Source of the DNA: Guadua angustifolia | Lineage: Eukaryota > Streptophyta > Magnoliopsida > Poales > Poaceae | Reading direction: 5' to 3' | NCBI GenBank assembly: GCA_036346375.1 | Contig: JAYEVE010001380.1 | Span: 166,987-230,986 of the forward strand | Length of the DNA: 64,000 bases | Shown: piece by piece, positions 21,641 to 32,264 of the stretch | Layout: each line of letters starts with the position of its first letter | Position numbering within the stretch: the stretch's first letter is position 1 | The notes under the pieces: model-generated | Databases searched by the model: none | Told to the model about the DNA's origin: nothing | What the model saw: the letters and a program-made list of their open reading frames with translations, nothing else | Program-made: the position numbers and the translations under genes

Positions 21641-22255
21641 AATAGCATCAAACAAGGAAAAATAGAGACATGGCCCTTGAGAGCAATTCATCAAACACAT
21701 GGTAGGCACAATGAACCCAAACCCTCAATTTGATTATACAGTACTCACTACGGAGGGAGGCAATCTTGATGCTACTTGGTGGTGGTCTTTGGTGCTCGGC
21801 GAGGCTACTGCTGGCTTGGCTGCTTTGGAGTTCTTCTTCTTGGCTATCTCTCTTCTTCTTCTTGCCGAGCCGAGAGGGAGGAGGAGGCGGCGCCGCAGGG
21901 GAACCCAAAGGAGCCCAGCCAGCGGACGTTCTTGAAGGTGGGCGCCCGGCCAAAGGAGGCTTCGGCGGCGCAGCAGGCGCCACCAGGAGGCGGCTTCATT
22001 TGGAGGTTGCTCGGCAGAGAAGCTGTAGCCTGAGGAGGAGCTCGGCTAGAAGTTGGTGAGGGGCGGCAGAGGAGGCAAGGATCGGCGGAGTGAAACCCAG
22101 TGGAGCGCACGGGAGGATGGGAGGTCGCAGACTCCACGGATCTGATCGGCGGAGGAGAATGGAGGCGCTGGCTGGCTTGGGGAAGAAAAAAAATCGGTAG
22201 AGGCTGAGTTGGGAGGAGCAATGACAGCCACACATTCAAAGAGAAAGAGATGAGG
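21640..22255 (-). other. GC-rich block with overlapping open frames, unrecognised
   Basis: 21780-22200 is sharply GC-rich between AT-rich flanks and is open in several frames. The minus strand has a 111-codon frame rich in Pro, Ala and Lys (21983-21648) and a 131-codon frame (22239-21844). This could be a first exon or captured exon, but I recognise no domain and cannot choose a frame. It directly adjoins the broken end of the gypsy reverse transcriptase. Confidence 0.3.
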
Positions 22256-24600
22256 TTTCACAATATTACATTTTCTCCATGTCTGCCTCCACCATGAATT
22301 TGATGATAACCCGCCTTCAAATCCAACTTAGAAAAGTATTGTGTACCGCTAACTCATCCAATAATTCATCAACCACCGGCATGGGAAATTTATTCTTAAT
22401 GGTTATACTATTTAATTTACGATAGTCCACATAAAATCGCCAACTACCATCTTTTTTACGGACAAGTAAGACAGGAGAAGCAAAGGACTAACACTTTGTT
22501 GAATGAAACCTTTCTGAAGCATCTCAGAAACCTGTCTTTCAATCTCGTCCTTTTGCATCGGTGAATACCTGTATGGTCGGCTATTCACTGGCATTGCTCC
22601 AGGGACCAAATAAATGGCATGATCATATATGCACGAGGGTGGTAATGAAGTGGGTTCAGTAAAGACTCCCCTGTACTGTTCCAATACCAGTTGTATCGTT
22701 GGAGGTATAACTGCGCCAACTTTCTCCTTTGAACATCCACCAATCACCTCAATAGACCATATTGCAGGAACACTACGCCCAGAATACCGGTGCCTTTCCA
22801 GAATATGGCTTTGTGCTGGACCTATGCCCTCAAGGAGACCTTGCACCCCTGATCAGTAAATTCTAGTGTCTTGTTTTTCAGTCACACACCATCGGACTAT
22901 AAAGTTGGAGCCAGTCCATTCCCAAGACAACATCATAAGAATCCAAAGCAAGAACTCGCATGTTTGTCTGGAATGTGTGGCCTTGAGTCCACCATTCAAG
23001 TTGCGGCACCAAACTATCACACTGTAGTACATCTCCATTTGCCACATGAACTTGCACAGGAGTAATACGCTTGGTAAGATGTTTGATACGTTCCAAAATT
23101 TTAGGGCTAATGAAACTGTGTGAACTGCCAGAATCAATCAACATAAAGATGATTTGATTACCCACCATGGCCTGAATGCATATTGTTGCCAAGTCTTCCG
23201 TGCCCGCTAGGGCATTCAACGATAAGTTGTATTGTTCTTGCTCAAACTCTTTATCTGCCACTTCCAATGCTTGTAGTGTCTCCTCACTAAGAAACTCTGG
23301 ACCACCGTCCATCTCCATCGCATGGACCTGAGCAAGAAGTGGTGGTTTACACTAGTGATCTTTTTCGTATTTCTCACCACACTTAAAGCACAGCCCACGA
23401 GCTCGCCTATACTCTCGGAGCTGTCTAGCACGTGCAATATCCTCCAGTGGTGATTTATTGTATCCACCCACTGTCTCATTGCGGTGAATCCTCCTGGCCT
23501 GGGAACCCCTGTTCGAGTTGGTTTGGCTCGAAACATCTCCCATTTTCTTCCTGGATTTGAGCGAGAAGAAAAGCCTTGCGAACAGAGTTCGGAAGTTGAA
23601 TTTCCACATCATACGCAATTCATCTTTCAATCCCATGATGAATTGATTAACAAAAAATCCTCGGTGCATAGTTTGTTATATGCACGCACCTTATACATCG
23701 CAGCTTCAAAACAATTCTTATACTCAACCACTCCTCCAGATTGCTTCAATTGAATCAATTGACGTATGTACCTTTGGGAATCATAAGCCCCAAACTCAGT
23801 GTCCACCGCCAACATAAAATGCTCCCAGTTTCCCCAAAGCATGCTCTTCCTGATAAACCTGCAACCACATGGCAGCATTTCCTTCCATATGCATTGCAGC
23901 AGCTGTAGCCCACAACGATTCATCAATATTATACATCTAGAAGTATTGCAAACATCTACTCTTCCAGATGTGTGGTTCTTCACCGTCAAACTTAGGAAAC
24001 ATCAACTTAGGGATGGGTGTTTTCTTCTCACCATGCACTGTCTGAATGCCCTGATTGAAATTTGGTTTACCCAGCTTCTGACTGTCCGAACCCATCTTCC
24101 AAGGAGGTAACAGACATTTACCCAACAAACCCACGGTTAATTCACCCCCTTGCATTGCCGTGGATGTTTGTGTCTGGGTTGGTGTGGGAGTGCCGATTTC
24201 TTCCACCACTCTTGGTTGTGCTTGCACCCTTGGAGTTCCTTTCACCGACTGCATCATCTTCTGAAATTGTTCCATTAACCCCGAAATCACAGTATTACGT
24301 TCCTCAACCTGAGCCTGAATCACAGGGATTACTTCCACCGGCTTGATCTTCTCTATGATAAAGTCAAGGTTTACCTTCAAGGATTCCCATCTCTCGTCCA
24401 TCAACTCCCAGCAGGCTTTAGATTGATTCACCGCCTCTTCCATTGCTCCCAACACCAATTGGGTCTGAACCGAGGGCTTAGTTGGCGCCGTGACTGCTCC
24501 CGACCGAGTGAACCAGATTTGGGAAAAAAATTTGTGTGGAAATGCTTGAAATCAATCTCTTGATTTCAAGCTCTCCAACCCTCATCCGGGATTTTACCAC
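22256..24600 (-). pseudogene. Ty3/gypsy gag-protease-RT relic
   Basis: Reading from 24600 downward across frameshifts: a gag-like N-terminal part (RWESLKVNLDFIIEKI, PKLMFPKFDGEEPHIWKSRC), then AAMHMEGNAAMWLQ-type capsid sequence, a zinc-knuckle start (GLCFKCGEKYEKDH), a retropepsin with LIDSGSSHSFIS (catalytic Asp-Ser-Gly), and the start of the reverse transcriptase (PYRYSPMQKDEIERQV, then a VDYRKLN-type motif near 22420). The element breaks off near 22260 inside the RT palm, so RT core, RNase H, integrase and 3' LTR are lost. At least five frame changes make it non-functional. Confidence 0.85.
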
Positions 24601-24652
24601 TCAAGGTCAGATCAGACACACCTTAGTTGCTGGCGCAGGCGGATTCCGTAGA

Positions 24653-24674
24653 CCGATCGGCTCTGATACTAGAT
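24653..24674 (-). promoter_or_regulatory. primer binding site of the gypsy relic
   Basis: On the minus strand, TAGTATCAGAGC follows the LTR end by three bases. It differs at one position from TGGTATCAGAGC, the complement of the initiator-Met tRNA 3' end used by most plant LTR elements. Confidence 0.65.
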
Positions 24675-25053
24675 TGTGATGTACCTGTGCAGGCGCAATC
24701 TCCAGGCGACAATACAGAACGAAAAGGGAGAGGAAATGGGAGAGAGACCTGAGGAAGAAGCACAGGACAGGGGAATTCATTCCATTTCTTTTCTTAGCCG
24801 TTCTGTTACGATTACATATCCTTTTATATACATTCAGATTTCACCCGCAACTACTCTCTCCAGTCACCGCAGCTATTACATTCAAATTTACCGTTTACAG
24901 CATTCCATTACCGACAATACTATTCCTCGTCACGCAACTGTCTGCGCCGTCCGATTCTCTTACTCTCCATCTGCGCCTTCTCCACCGTTGCTTGGCGCTG
25001 AAAAGCTTCCCGCCCGACTTGCTCTCTCCCGCCTGGACTTGCCATTGTCAACA
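24675..25053 (-). mobile_element. 5' LTR of the Ty3/gypsy relic (379 bp)
   Basis: In plus coordinates it opens TGTGATGTACC and closes TTGTCAACA; on the element strand it opens TGTTGACAATGG and ends ...ACATCACA beside the PBS. A TATA-like ATATAAAAGGATATG lies on the minus strand near 24830. The outer edge at 25053 abuts a phytocyanin reading frame. Confidence 0.65.
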
Positions 25054-25290
25054 GACCTCCTGACACGTCCTTCCCATCGTGCTGCGCCATGACGCGCACG
25101 GTCATCCTCTGCCCGGCGTCGCAGTGGCCTGGTGCGCCGCTGATGAAGTAGAAGAAGCCGTTCCGCTCGAACCGGAACCTCGTCTCGCCGCCGTCGAACC
25201 GCAGTGCCGGTTTGTCCACGCTGCAGAGCTTGCATGTAGTCGTCGCGCGACACCACCAGCACCGAGTCGTTCCATGGCGTACTTGAAATC
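25054..25290 (-). pseudogene. phytocyanin / early nodulin-like domain fragment, cut by an LTR
   Basis: Minus-strand translation with two small frame shifts gives FKYA, DSVLVVSRDDYMQ, a CSVDKPALRFDGGETRFRF segment, ERNGFFYFISGAPGHC and DAGQRMTVRVMAQ. This is the second half of a plastocyanin-like (phytocyanin) domain. In early nodulin-like proteins the type-I copper ligands are often missing; here the usual second-His position reads GAPGHC. An intron acceptor (TTTTTGTAG) precedes the exon near 25290. The frame is cut at 25053 by the gypsy LTR, so no signal peptide, first exon or GPI tail is visible here. Phytocyanins are normally extracellular or GPI-anchored. Confidence 0.78.
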
Positions 25291-25606
25291 TACAAAAATT
25301 ACGTACATGTGGGCATGGCGAGCGAATGCCTCGAGGTAGTCCCTGCCACGCTGTTCATCCTCGGCGTGCTCCTACTCGGTGACTACATCCCGGTGAAATA
25401 GCGATCGATGTGTGGCTGCGGTGAGCGAACGCCATGAGCGAGCCCTCTCTCCCAATCGTGCTCCTCCTCGGTGCACTCCTGTCCGGTGACATCATCGCAG
25501 CGAACGGGAACTGGCTAGTGAGCGGAGCGCCGTGAGCAAGCCCCTCCTTCTGGCTATGATACATCCCTACTGTCATCTGTTGCACATTTGCTCAGACACT
25601 TGCGCA
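25291..25606. other. unassigned GC-rich flank of the phytocyanin fragment
   Basis: Contains two loosely similar blocks built on GCTCCT(A/C)CTCGGTG (about 25367 and 25461), so a small internal duplication. The phytocyanin first exon was not found here. Confidence 0.35.
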
Positions 25607-26378
25607 GGGAATTTTTCACTGTAGTAGCCTTGCACGTAATTTTTCGCAGAAATAGCAGGTCTCGCTACAAAATTGCGGAAATAGCCTCTAGGAACCAATT
25701 TCGTCGCTCAGGCACCCCTAGAATTTTTTTATTTATTTCCTACGGTCTAGCTAGCACTGCTAAAAATTTGTTTAAATTTTTCCCGTGCGTGGGAATCATT
25801 TTTAATTTCCAGCGGGCTCGACCGCTGGACATTTCCCGCCGATTTAAGCGGTTTGGATCTGCTGAATTTTTTCCCATTTCAAAATATTTCAACGGACATA
25901 GCCCACTGGAAATGGGGACCCGCCTCGCTGCGCATTTGTTTTTCTGTTAATGTAATTATTTCAGCAGGTAGTTAGTGGAAGGAAGGCATTGGTTCTTCTG
26001 ACTGTAGTTATTTGGGGCTATGACTGAATTCATGGCGGGATCGATCGAGCTGCAGTGGTAGCCGGTGTTTGTGGTTATTAATCACCTCATCATTTAGCTT
26101 GCGTTCCTCCACTGCATGCTGCCGGAGCCGGCCCGTTGGAATTTTTTTTAAAAAATTCCCGTGCTCCCATGTGTAGGAAAATTTAAATAAATTTTCAGCA
26201 GTGCCAGACCGTAGGAAATAAATTAAAAACAATTTCTAGCAGTGCCCAAGAGCTGAAATTGGTTCCAAGGGGCTATTTTCACAATTTTGTCACGAGACCG
26301 GCTATTTTCACAATTCTGTCATGAGACCGGCTATTTTCAGGAAAAATTACCCAAGAGGCTACTACAGTAATTTTTTTT
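25607..26378. mobile_element. foldback (long-TIR) element
   Basis: The left arm (about 25607-25830) is inverted against the right arm (about 26120-26378). ACTGTAGTAGCC pairs with GGCTACTACAGT, TTTATTTCCTACGGTCTAG with CAGACCGTAGGAAATAAAT, and GGAACCAATTTC with GAAATTGGTTCC. The right arm carries a tandem doubling of GGCTATTTTCACAATT (about 26270 and 26303). No coding sequence. Architecture is like 8480-9345 but the sequence differs. Confidence 0.7.
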
Positions 26379-28006
26379 TGGGGGGGGTTTCAGGTTCGCT
26401 CAGATTTGCTTCTGCCCTAAATATATGTTCGGTGAAACAATCATTACATTACCTATATGCGCAAGAATCGGCAGCCGACCGGGGCACCCACGTGTCGCCT
26501 GGCATTTTTGCGAAAAACCCCCTCCGTTTCCTCGAAATTACGGATAGGTCCTTCGCGATTTTTTGTGAGACAAAAATATTTTTTTTCTTCGCGTTTAGGT
26601 CCCTGGTGCGGTATTTTACAGAAAAGCCTCCCGTTAATTTAAAATCGCGAACAAGCCCTTTTCTAATTTTTGGGATAGCGAGCAGGTCCAAAAAATAACA
26701 ACCAGTCCTGCTTCTTACGTTCAGTCCTTTCTCCATTTTCTCGGGAAAATGTTTTGCATACCGGAAAAACCGGAAAAAATGTTTTCGCCTAAAAAACCGA
26801 AAAAATGTTTTCGTCACCAAAAAATCTGATTAAATCGAAGGTTTATAGCAACTTATGTATTTGCCAGCGGTCAAATGTAGCGTGTCTTTTTTAAAAATAT
26901 GTAGATTCGTCCGGAGATTTATAGCGACAGAGGATTCGCCGTGGCGTCCTAACGACCATTTTTTTAACAAAGCGCAACAAAAAAACTTCGAAAAAATTGT
27001 TTTCGTCCAAAAAAACCGGAAAACATGTTTTGGTCACAAAAAAAAGATTCATCGAAGATTTTTAGCCCTTTTCCTCTAGGCTATTTTTCACCGGTGGGTG
27101 GTTTTGCGAACATGTATTATTACTCGGTGAACATGTAGAGTATTAGGCTCGACAAAAGAATGTTGTCATCTCGATAATTTTTCCTATTTTTCCTCTGGAC
27201 TATTTTTGACCGGTTAGTGGTTTTGCGAAAATAAAAAAGTTTATTTTCGGCGCATGCTATCGAAATTCAACCGTTGACGTAGCGCTTTCCCACCTAGTAG
27301 GTTTCAAATGCCATGCATTTGCTTTTTTTCATGCATATACATGTAATGATTTTGGTTGAATTAGTTAACAGTGGTGGATCTAGAAAAATTTTGATAGAGG
27401 TGCACACTTTACATGTATAACTCTATAGTCTTGTGCAATGATTTCGTACCATTATAAATTCAACATATATATTTAAAATTTACTAAAAGTATAATAAAAA
27501 TAATTCTAAAGTCTTAAAAATCCCAAACCACCAAAATCGAAACCAATTCAATCAACAAATTTAGCCTATTCATTCAATCCCTCTAAATTTTTTGTCTGAA
27601 ACTCTATGAAATTCTTCTTGAAAAGCTCTAAATTTGTGAAACTCTATGAAACTTTGCTTGATACTATCTGAAACTCTATGAAACTCGCTGAACTCTATGA
27701 AAATCTGCTCGATACTATCTAAAACCTTAGAAGGTACATTATGGAATCATCAAATGATTTCAATCTTGACTTTCAAACTATTTCTTCTTTTTCAGAAAGT
27801 AACGTTGTTGTTCTTAATGTATGTTCAGAGAGTAATGTTGTTTTTGGCTTCGTCTTCCAAGCAGGAACAGTATACTTACCTTTTAATTGTTTTTTTACAA
27901 ATCTAGTCTCTTCACGTATATAATTACAAAATGGCTTCCTCCATCGTCGTGGAAGATGTGGTAGACGCGTCACCTGTCCTGTTGCACCTGAAAAGTGTAG
28001 GAGGTG
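26379..28006. other. AT-rich sequence with simple repeats, left flank of the MULE
   Basis: 26740-27060 repeats AACCGGAAAAAATGTTTTCG-like words. 27595-27720 repeats GAAACTCTATGAAACT several times. No gene recognised; two overlapping ~65-codon plus-strand frames near 27700-27920 have no family resemblance. Confidence 0.4.
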
Positions 28007-28262
28007 GCTAGCACAATTTTTTTAAATAATATTATTTTTATACAAATTTACAAAAATAATAGGTCAAAAATAAAAATTGCAAAACTACCCCTCTCGCTTG
28101 ATCCATTTGGCGACAAAGGGTTTGTCGCCGTTTTAAATGGCGAATATCTCTCTGTCGCCAAATGGATTGGCGACAGTCTCTCTGTCGCCATTTCATTTGA
28201 CGACAGAGAACTGTCATTCTGATTCTCTGTCGCCAAATGAAATGGCGACAGAGAATTTTTTT
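28007..28262. repeat. left terminal inverted repeat of the MULE
   Basis: An outer AT-rich segment (28007-28090) is followed by a series of palindromes built on CTGTCGCCA...TGGCGACAG (28108-28255), for example TCTGTCGCCA at 28221 pairing with TGGCGACAGA at 28243. It is the reverse complement of about 47040-47275 with small differences. Confidence 0.85.
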
Positions 28263-28945
28263 TTTAAATAATGTAAGTTGTGTGGAAAATTACAGAAAAT
28301 AATGGGGCCACAAATTAGTAACCTTACCTCCCTCGTCTGCTATGTCGCTCTCGATGAAAAACTGCCCTCTCTAGCCTGTGAAAAATTGAGTGCAACTCAC
28401 GCAACCTTCAGGATATGGTGTCGGCCCTCTCGTACTCCGTCCATTCGAAAATATAGAGCGTATTAGAATTCGAAATAGTCTTTTGAAATAAACTTTGGCC
28501 TTTAATTTATGTTATAATATATTATGAATTGTTACGAAACAAACAATAATTGAAAGATCGGTGAAATATGAATCAATTGATACATCTTTTGTAAATTAAA
28601 TATGCACATAATTTAACTAATTATTGGTCAAAATTTGAGCTAATGAATAATGCAAATTTAGTTGTTCTTCATATTAAAACAGTGAATACATCATTTATAT
28701 TAGAAAGCGTAATAAGTATGTGAACAACATGAAGGATACAGAAACCACAGACCATAAATAATTCGACAAACGACATTCCATAAATATGATAAAGGTCCAA
28801 TATTCCCGCAAGTACATAACATATGATAAAATGATACTATGGAAATAAGTTACATAATACTACGGAAATAAGATGTTACGGTGGAAAATAACATAGCCCA
28901 CACACTTTATTACAACTTAAAATTAGGACTGGCATAACTTAACAT
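28263..28945. other. MULE internal sequence, left side
   Basis: AT-rich. At about 28434 the phrase TACTCCGTCCATTCGAAAATA resembles a Stowaway MITE end, but no matching second end was found. The last part before 28946 would be the 3' UTR of the split coding frame. Confidence 0.4.
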
Positions 28946-29084
28946 CTACTGGGTGCATCGAGGCCATTTCCCTTTCGCCCATGCCTCTAGTGGGGCTTCT
29001 CTGGCACGACGTGCCCTCTCTCGCTTCGTCTCTCTTTCGGCCTCCTCCTCTGCTTCCTTCCTACGTGCCTCCTCGCGTGCGGCG
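28946..29084 (-). pseudogene. C-terminal coding fragment cut off by the copia LTR
   Basis: An open minus-strand frame of 45 codons runs from the LTR edge to a TAG stop. It is rich in Arg, Glu and Ala (REEARRKEAEEEAERETK...) and ends EAWAKGKWPRCTQ, which looks like a charged helical C-terminus. It lies within the MULE, so it is probably the last exon of a MULE-borne gene, perhaps the PMD gene whose visible part ends near 40300 on the far side of the inserted element. The joining sequence appears lost together with ~130 bp of the copia 5' LTR. Confidence 0.5.
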
Positions 29085-29677
29085 TTGTAAGATCGAGGAT
29101 GCACCTAGAGGGGGGGGGTGAATAGGCGTTTTACAAAATTAATCGCTCTCTAAAATAACTCGCTCTAATCAACCCCTATGTCAAAACCTAATCAAAGATA
29201 ATGCGGAAGTGATAAACTAGGTTTTGACAATTAAGGCCTAAATCAACTAGGCTCACTAGTGCACTAACTAAATTTGGTCTCTACACAATAATTGCTAGAT
29301 TTAACAAGCAAGATAAACTAAGCAATTCTATCTCAATTAAGTAATCAATAATATAGCAATAAAGTAAATGCTTGAATATAAATGAGACAAGAGACACGAT
29401 ACTTTTTACCGTGGTGTTCGGAGACTTGCCGGTCTCCCCTAATCCACGTTGAGGCTAGCCCAAATGAATTGGACCAGCTCCACAAATTGAGCACCCGCCT
29501 CAAATCCACTAGTGGTTGCTCTTCCCGCTCCGGGTGGCGAGCAAACCTTCACAACTTTGGGGCTTCTCACAACCTTCGTCGAGAAGCTCACCGCGCACGA
29601 CGCCTCCACGCCGTCTAGGTGTCGGCAAACACCAAGAGTAACAAGCCAAGCCTTCCCGCTTGAACTTCACCTAATGC

Positions 29678-31426
29678 AACACATGCAATCCGGTGATCAC
29701 CAAGTGCAACACATGCACAATGGCTCCCTCAAGTGCAACACATGCACAAGAGACTCTCAATCCACTTCCTAATTGCAACACATGCAATTAGGGCTCACTC
29801 TTAGCTCAAGAGACAAATAGAAGAGGGCAACACATGCACACAACCTCTACAAACACCCAAATGCTCCAGCCACACTCAAATGTTAGCCACAAGACTCCTT
29901 TTACAGCCTCCCCAAAGAAAACTAGCCGTTGGAGGGCAAAATGGGGTAAAAGCAGAAAACCGGTGCTACCGCCCAACTAGGGCGGTAGCACCGCCTCTAA
30001 ACCAACGGTCACATTCGTGCATCAAAAGATCAAAAACTAGCCGTTGCTACTGGTATCCAGTGCTCTGCCCATCTAGGACTAGTAGCACCGCCATTTGAAC
30101 CAAAAACACCTCTCTGGAGTTTTACACCGCCTCTCGGCGGTAGTACCGTCGGGCGGTGCTCGCTCATCTAGGGCGGTAGTACCATTGGCGGTGCTACCGC
30201 CCATGTAGGGGCGGTGCTACCTCTGTCTCAGCCACTAAAATGGCCATAATTTTTTACTCCGAACTCCGATTTAGGTGATCTTTAATTCTATTCGAAGCTT
30301 ATCACGAGGGCTACAATCTCCACCCATTTTCAAGATTTAAGCAACCATAGATATTTTTAAATATCACCAAAACCAAACTCTAATGTAGTCATTCAAGTCT
30401 AAAATCTGATTTTTCGAAATCTCTCACATAGACTTGATGAAGGGCAAGACTACAAGCTAGCAAGAGTCAATAAGATCAACTCTTGAGCCATGTGATGATC
30501 AACTTATGATCAAAACAATTTTTACAAAACATATTCGCAAATTCTAATCACATGCTCTAAGATCAAATGAACACCAATATTTTGCATAACCCATTTGCAA
30601 ATAACCCAAAAGCTACAAGATCAATCCTCTAGCCATGTAAGGATCAACACATGATCCCGACACTTTGCAAAACACATTTGCAAATGCCAACACATGCTTC
30701 TGATTGAAACCCATAACCTCTAGCTTATTTGCAAACCACATTTGTAAATAACAAATCAACATTTTGCAAACACAAAACATAAACTTTACTTAGCTTTGTG
30801 ATGATCAACACATGATCAAGTCACAAGCTAAAACACCAATGCATGAGCTCTCACCTTTTGCAACACATGCAAAACTTAGCTCTATGCAAAAACCAAATCA
30901 ATTAAGATTCAATAAGAAGCAAGCATGAGCTCCCTTATTTGCAACACATGCAAATACTTAGCTCATGTAAAATCCAAACAAGAGAGTGAGCTAGAGTGAA
31001 CCGGATTGAGTTCATCAACACATGATGAAGCTCAAGCTAAAAGACTCAACCCCTCTTAATAGTACGGCACCTAACTAGCAATCCGGTCTCCCATCCAAAC
31101 ACCGAGACCGGTAAAAGACTAGGAAAAACATTCTTAGCCCTATCTAGTTATACCTTTGCTTTTAGCGATCCATTTGGAGCTTTTATGATTTCCAGTCATC
31201 TTCTCTCCAAGATCGAATCTTCTTCTTCTTCTTGTTCATCAACACATGATGAATCTTCTCTACCCCTTCTCTTCATTTCGGGATCTTCTCTTGAAGCTCA
31301 TCAACACATGATGACTTGTTCCCGATTCTTTATCGTCTTGGACTCAACCTACTTCACAACTCATGGAAGATCGTTAATCCAACAAACACGGTTGCCTCAA
31401 TCATCAATTGCACTCCATTAACACAT
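29678..31426 (-). repeat. series of hairpins with invariant AACACAT loop (3' LTR)
   Basis: AACACAT occurs at 29678, 29708, 29737, 29777, 29829, 30646, 30689, 30807, 30862, 30943, 31017, 31241, 31303 and 31420. At most sites the flanking bases are mutually complementary but differ from site to site: CCTAATTGC/GCAATTAGG, GGATC/GATCC, TGATC/GATCA, TTTTGC/GCAAAA, TATTTGC/GCAAATA, TTCATC/GATGAA, CCATT/AATGG, GTGC/GCAC. A longer-loop relative is TTTGC-AAAACACATTT-GCAAA near 30665-30685. On the element's RNA strand the loop reads AUGUGUU. Function unknown. Confidence 0.75.
29960..30235. repeat. GGCGGTAGCACCGCC palindrome array upstream of the LTR TATA (3' LTR)
   Basis: GGGCGGTAGCACCGCC, GGGCGGTGCT, GGCGGTGCTACCGCC and relatives recur about eight times. 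On the element strand they lie just 5' of the TATA position at 29899-29908. The array is repeated, with more small changes, in the other LTR (about 38085-38355). Confidence 0.7.
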
Positions 31427-32250
31427 AATGGATGCTCCACGAGATGATTGAGCACAACCCAAAGACAAGCTGATTGAAAGATTAATTGTGTCTTGAGTAA
31501 ACTAATGCAACTAATGCTTCATTACACTCAAGAGCTTTCGATTGCCCTAGGATTAACAAAGTGAACCATCAACTCATGATTAGTTCTTTGTTGATTTAAT
31601 GGCAACCGAACACAATTTAAATTGAATTTAAATTGTCATGAGTATATATTAATGACACAAGTTTCATATACTCAATGGATTGTTTCAAAGTCTTAATCCT
31701 ATATATTGTTTGGTAGGAGGACATGGATCAATACTATTGAAACATTAAGTTAAATTGTGAACTCCCCCTAGATATGTGCATTCATATAATATGGATGAAG
31801 TTGGAAATATAATGCACATCTTTTAATGTATAAGTAATGTAAGAGTTCATTCTTTATCTTGAGTCCTAAGTATGCAATAAGATATCATAAAATGAATATG
31901 AGTGCATACTTTGGGTTTTCCATTTTTCAATGAGATGAGACTAATCAAAGATATACTCAATAAAAGAGTTAGTCTCATGTTTATATTTATCAATATGATC
32001 ATGAAAATTATATCCAAGAAATGCAACAAGATATATAATATGAGCTCGAATGCATACCTTTGATATTTCCATCTTTTTCATCCAAAAGAGACTAATGAGA
32101 GTTAAGCTCAACAAAAGAGTTAGTCTCATAAAAAGATTTATCATTAATTAACAATTGAGACTAATCAATATTATGATTATTAAAAGAGTTAGTCTCAATA
32201 TTAGATTTGTCATTAACAGCAAAACCAAATTAATGGAGCTTGAACTTTTA

Positions 32251-32264
32251 ATCTCCCCCTTTTT
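32251..32264 (-). promoter_or_regulatory. polypurine tract of the minus-strand copia element
   Basis: On the minus strand AAAAAGGGGGAGAT sits directly before the LTR start, as in the plus-strand relative at 12069-12080. It fixes the 3' LTR as the left one. Confidence 0.75.

Larger units (their letters stand above)
29086..32250 (-). mobile_element. 3' LTR of the minus-strand copia-type element (3.17 kb)
   Basis: The plus-strand edge TGTAAGATCGAGGATGCACC at 29086 corresponds to the element's ...ATCTTACA end. The other edge abuts a polypurine tract, and the element strand starts TAAAAGTTC instead of TG, so that terminus is mutated. It matches 37213-40244 along ~3.0 kb with scattered substitutions and small indels. 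The TATA region reads CTGTAAAAGG on the element strand (29899-29908), mutated relative to the 5' LTR. Confidence 0.85.

Noticed and set aside
28434..28560. Complete Stowaway MITE
   Set aside because: Only one Stowaway-like end was found; without a matching inverted end and TA duplication the call cannot be supported.
29678..31426. The AACACAT series as a CRISPR-like or ordinary tandem array
   Set aside because: The repeat unit is only 7 bp, spacing is irregular, and the variable parts are complementary arms, not spacers; the genome is a plant's.
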